The notes below the pieces were generated by a model. It worked only from the letters and a program-made list of their open reading frames with translations, searched no databases and was not told the DNA's origin. This document shows positions 59,581 through 64,000 of a DNA stretch of 64,000 bases, piece by piece. Source of the stretch: Polytrichum commune (taxonomy: Eukaryota; Streptophyta; Polytrichopsida; Polytrichales; Polytrichaceae); contig OX485805.1 in assembly GCA_950295325.1 (NCBI GenBank), positions 29,065,501-29,129,500 of the forward strand, written 5' to 3'. The position numbers and the translations under genes are program-made. Within the stretch, counting starts at the first letter, position 1. The number at the start of each line of letters is the position of its first letter.

Positions 59581-61070
59581 GTGAAACTAGGTTGCCCCAT
59601 GATAATTTACCGACACCCCAAACTATTTTGATTATTTATTACCATAGTAACAAAGTACATGAATTTGTGAAACAAATAAGCAAAGTTGTAAGTTTTTGTG
59701 ATTTGGATTTGACCCGAGGTAATCTGCATGGGTTAAGAGGCACCCAATTTGTGAAGACAACTTAATTGCACATATCAATGTAGATACCTAACCCCCAACC
59801 ATCTGATCAAGGGCTTTGATGCTCAATTTCAATAAATAAAATTTACCATTACCATAGATTTGGCATCGTTAACCCATCCTAACCCACACCTTACCCAAAA
59901 GCTTTGTGTTTGTGGTGTACATGTGATTTCATCCATTGCAGACGAAGAGGCTCCAGTTAAAAACAAGTCCCCTCCAAATCAAAGACCCATTTAATCCAAC
60001 TAGACCCCACTAGACCAATTCAAGATTTACGATACTACTTTCAAAACTCGAATCTCCTGAATGTTGATAAGCATGTAGGATTGCAGAACCATTTGTTTTA
60101 TTTTCACCTTCCTTAAGGATGAGTTTATTAGACATTACAAATCCTTGGCCATCTTGGACACACACGTAAAATTATAAAATGATCAACACCATGAAGATTC
60201 GCATAGTATATCCATAAAGTGGTCTCACAAGTTACATGGTTAAGATAAGTGGAAATCCTCACTCCGTCCACCAACTCGTAAGATAACCGTGCTCACGAGA
60301 TGCCTACAAGGACAAGCCTTATTCTAGGTGGAAGTGAGCCCAATAGCCTAGTACCCACAAAGTTTAACTAAAGAAACCCGTACTTCGGTCGGGGAGGGTA
60401 AAATTAGAGCCCCTTCGAAGGGGTTAAATAGCGCTTTATTAGGGGCCCGACCAAGATGTCTATAGTGTGGTGTGTATGTGTAAGTTGTGTGTGTGTGTGT
60501 GTGTGTGTACTTCTAGGGCCTAGTAGTATATGCCATTGACTTGATCCCCATCGCCAAGGGAGGGGGGGGGGGTACTTTTTCTAACCGCATGTGTATTGTG
60601 GCAACCAATGATGAGAAGGGGAAATTGGGCGAATTATTGGGGCAGACAAAGGCTTGATTAGTTGACTTGGGGTCCATGGCCTTTCCTTAGATTGGGCTGC
60701 CAGTCTTGGTCCCATCTTGTCTGCCACCTTAACTACCTTCTAAGTTCTTGACTTAAGCCCCGCCTGAGTGTGTAGTTTTGACAAAGATTTTACAAGATTT
60801 TGACATTTGACACGTCAAAACTTGCATGTGCACACACACACAAGAAAAATGCATGTTGGTTGACACGCACAATTTAGAATTCGACATGTAAGGTATATGT
60901 TTGTGTCTTATGGTAATAGTTTCCATTCGATGACACCTGTATTTTAATCCTTAGGCATCGACAAGCGAGTGCAACGGTGTCATCAAGTACGTCGTTGTAC
61001 AGAGCGATGAATCGTATGCGGCATTCAGTATAAAACAACTCCACTTCGGTCATTCATAATAGTGGTGTAA
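59581..61070. other. Intergenic, no gene seen
   Basis: About 59640-59780 resembles 29590-29760 ('gcttttgtgat', 'gacccaagataat', 'ttgcatgggt'). A TG microsatellite lies at 60485-60508 and a G run near 60561. No gene. Confidence 0.5.
60485..60508. repeat. (TG)n microsatellite
   Basis: About twelve TG units. Confidence 0.9.
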
Positions 61071-61170
61071 GGGTTAGTTTCCATGTAGGCTGCTCGCCCA
61101 CCATATTCTAATGGAAATGTAGATTCCATTAGAAAATGGTGGGGCGAGCGGCCTACATGGAAACTAACCC
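61071..61170. mobile_element. 100-bp foldback MITE with TAA duplication
   Basis: Almost the whole element is one hairpin: GGGTTAGTTTCCATGTAGGC at the left, its near-exact reverse complement at the right, and a loop of about 7 nt. TAA on both sides (61068-61070 and 61171-61173). The ends match 34986-35274. Confidence 0.8.
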
Positions 61171-64000
61171 TAACAAGGATGCAAGAACGCTTTTAGAAGA
61201 GCACCAACTTTGGCCAATCACAATGGTTGATCGAGGATCTACCTGCTCAACGAGGCGGTGTAGGAAATGATCCAACAAAAGGGGGACAATGCCTTTATTT
61301 AGTAGAATATCCTCACCTGGAATAAGGCTAATATTGTGGTGATTCTCACTTGGCAATCCAACATCAATAGATCCCCCCCCGGGAGTTGAGGTTATTCTCT
61401 AATTTCCTCAAAAAGGATTGGTACTTTTCCCAAAGTCTTGAACTTGAACCACTTCTTTCTCAAACTCAACCGGTTCATATGTAAACTACAGTAGTGGTCA
61501 GTTTTCCCCATTCATTGATGTTTGGGCCCTAAATACTTGGGGCCCAAAACATCCCTTACATGGCGCTTACTATCATACTCAAGATTGGGCCCAAGCTTAC
61601 GAATTCGGTTTCTCAAACTATGAAGACTACTTTCTTTAGTGGGGACCAATAAGATTTGACAGGAAAACGATGGAACATTAATGACTTCATTTTTCCATAC
61701 CTTGGACTTGGACCCCAATATAGATCTCTTGGGTCCAAATAAATGACTCTGGACCAAGAAGGTTGTTGTTGTTTTATTTATTTATTTATTTTGGTCTTGA
61801 ACCCAAGTGTAAACACAACCTTATGGTGGGTTTGGGTCCAAGAACCTAAGGGGTCCTAAAAATCCCTTCCCAGACCTTACTATCAGACCCAAGATGGGAT
61901 CCCATGTTGAAGTTTTGGCTTCTCAAATTGGGGTGGAGTATTTTCTTGGAACGGGAGCTGGGACCAACAAGATCTAACAAGAAAGTGATGCCACATTACC
62001 ATCACTTCACTTTTTGTACCGTAGTGTTGGACATTACTGTAAGCTCCTTGGATCACAATTTTTTAAAATTTCAACCAATAGGATAGCTTGATTTTGAAGC
62101 TTCTTTGATCTTAGACCCTAATGCAAACCCCATGTAAACACAAACATACATTACAGTCATTTCTTTGAACTTTTTGCTTCCATGTAGAGAGAAGGTAATT
62201 TCCATGCTTGGTTTTGGATTCAACTTATAGTTTGTTCACCATCAATCTATAAAGGGCCTGAAGGTCCACTTAGGGCCTCCAAGTGCCATATGAAGGCATT
62301 CAACGCTACTTAGAATAATTTCTAGTTGATTATCTTTCTAAAGTCAATTGATTATCAATTGTGTTCTCTCAATTGGACCAACACATGTATGAAAAACAAT
62401 CATATAGAGATCGGGGTTGGAACAAATGGCCTAAATCTAAATACACATTATCTATACTTGGTCACTATTGTGGCGTATTTTGACATTATCTTTATGATAG
62501 ATCTAGCTCAACATCGGAACATATCAAGTGAAAATTTAAATATTTGTTGGAGTATTGTAGAAACTCTCATATAGACCATGACACGTAGCTTGAAACCATT
62601 GAGGGTTGGTAGACAACCCTCATTAGGTTACTTTTCTTATTAGGGTACCTATATCTGAGTGGCATGTGGTTTGGTGTGGCTCCAAGAACAGATGCCAAAA
62701 AGACAAGTGTTTCAAAGAGATTGGATTCCGTCCTTGTGTGACCATTTGATGAGCAAAAGAAATCTTCACTTTAACTCATAACGAGCAAGATTTTCAAATG
62801 ATCTCTAGAAACTATGAGGAAGGTGACTATGGCCTCAATTTGGATTCGCTAAACACCTTTGTACTAAGATAATCCCAAGGTTCCATATTGTAGGGAAAAG
62901 TGGGCTAGTCTTGAAAGGTAACTACCATAGTACCTATACCACTTCGGCACTAATTTAACTTTTTTTTAATTATATTTTTAATTTCAAAAATTAATATGGA
63001 AAATTGTGATGTTCCTTCAAATTTAGGATTGTCGAACCTTAAATAGATGTTATACTAAATGATTTCCTATGAATAGCATATGTGGTAAAGGTACTACTGC
63101 ATTTAAGACCCATCTACCTTAATTAAGTCAATGTTGCTATTGAAATCGTAGAACTTGTCTTCACGTGAATTGGGGATTGAGTTATTTTGCAAAAGGGCCC
63201 TTCATAACGTTGACGACGAGGTTCATTTGGAGGACTAATAGGTCGTAGACAGACATTGGAAGTGCCAATGAATGCCATGAGGTGACATCGGAGGAGAAAG
63301 TTAAACCACATTGTTTATGGCACATGGTGTTGGCCACAATTGTTCCAAGTTCTTGTATTATTTGACCGAAAGTTTTAAGAGTGGGGGCATGAAGTTGGCG
63401 TGGAAATATAATTGAACTTCTTTCATAATCGAGTTAACCGTGAACTCACCAAATGCGGGGGACCAACTCAAGTTTCTTGAAGGAATCTCTCATATTTGTC
63501 ACTTCCCAACATTTGTGTCGGTGATCTGAAAACAAACTAGGGAAGGAAGTCATTCTGCTTTACTTTGGGGCCAACAAAATTTTGAGTTTCTTTTCTTGAG
63601 TTTGATTCTACTTTGCGAGTATGCAAGTGGGGGGAAGGAAGTCATTCTGCTTTATTTTGGGGCCAACAAAATTTTGAGTTCTTTTTCTTGAGTTTGATTC
63701 TACTTTGCGAGTATGCAAGTGGGTGGGAGGACAAAGAGATGTAGGTGCACTTAGGTGGCAAAGAATATAAGAAGATATAAAGATAAAACACGTCGACCCC
63801 TAAAACTTAACCCTTGATTTTCCAGGCCTATGAAATTTTTGAGTACGTTTCACTCAATGTTGGTTGTGGAATTTTCATAGACATGTTTTTGAGGTATTGT
63901 GGGATTTATCTATAACATCTTGATGAGGGATGGGTTATTTCGAGGGAGAACACGGGCATCAATAACCCTTTGGATTTTTTGATTATAACATTTGAAGGAA
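61171..64000. other. Intergenic, dispersed repeats, no gene seen
   Basis: Holds the sixth copy of the ~200-bp repeat (about 61370-61495, inverted), two related ~250-300-bp blocks (about 61530-61770 and 61825-62130, also near 42640-42760), a piece related to 35.6 kb (about 62640-62740) and a 92-bp tandem duplication (63541-63724). Open frames of up to 82 codons show no domain. Confidence 0.5.
63541..63724. repeat. 92-bp tandem duplication
   Basis: Two adjacent units start 'ggaaggaagtcattctgctt' (63541 and 63633) and end 'gagtatgcaagtggg'. They differ at about three positions, so the duplication is recent. Confidence 0.9.

Noticed and set aside
60240-60640. tRNA or LTR primer-binding region
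   Set aside because: No cloverleaf, no T-arm consensus and no paired LTRs were seen.
1-64000. CRISPR array, operon or bacterial mobile island
   Set aside because: No short direct-repeat/spacer array; spliced genes and plant-type transposons show nuclear plant DNA.

Overview
This window looks like nuclear DNA of a land plant with a large, repeat-rich genome. It is AT-rich and gene-poor (three supportable protein genes in 64 kb). The genes are spliced with plant-type introns, and two of them have telo-box motifs (AAACCCTAA) upstream. The space between genes is full of short inverted-repeat DNA transposons (many with TAA/TTA target duplications, PIF/Harbinger-like) and decayed LINE fragments of the plant zf-RVT type. 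I could not name the species; a seedless plant is possible but unproven.

Layout. 1-16.4 kb: no credible gene. It holds a ~2 kb inverted-repeat element (1.37-3.40 kb), a 2.64 kb PIF/Harbinger-like element (3769-6410) with a pogo/Lemi1-like element (4812-6317) nested inside it, and smaller MITEs. 16.45-22.7 kb, minus strand: a 12-exon gene whose C-terminal third resembles TTI2, a subunit of the TELO2-TTI1-TTI2 co-chaperone of PIK-related kinases. One intron holds a 321-bp element with piggyBac hallmarks (TTAA duplications, CCC...GGG ends). Another holds a ~200-bp tandem duplication that copies the exon-1 splice donor. 22.7-26.4 kb: shared divergent upstream region. 26.4-27.8 kb, plus strand: an intronless WDR13-type WD40 gene. 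28-38 kb: nested inverted-repeat elements, including one with 188-bp internal tandem repeats and a 3.2 kb long-inverted-repeat element. 38.3-41.1 kb, plus strand: a five-exon gene for a short membrane-anchored protein with the N-terminal domain of glucosidase II beta (PRKCSH-like). 41-64 kb: dispersed repeats, MITEs, two LINE fragments (reverse transcriptase at ~53.1-53.5 kb, zinc-binding domain at ~58.1-58.6 kb, both minus strand), homopolymer tracts and local duplications.

The three genes do not form a pathway. They are housekeeping types: kinase maturation, a WD40 scaffold, and an ER membrane protein related to glycoprotein quality control. Exon boundaries were worked out by hand from reading-frame continuity and GT/AG sites. 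Family assignments rest on remembered family motifs and no database search was run.
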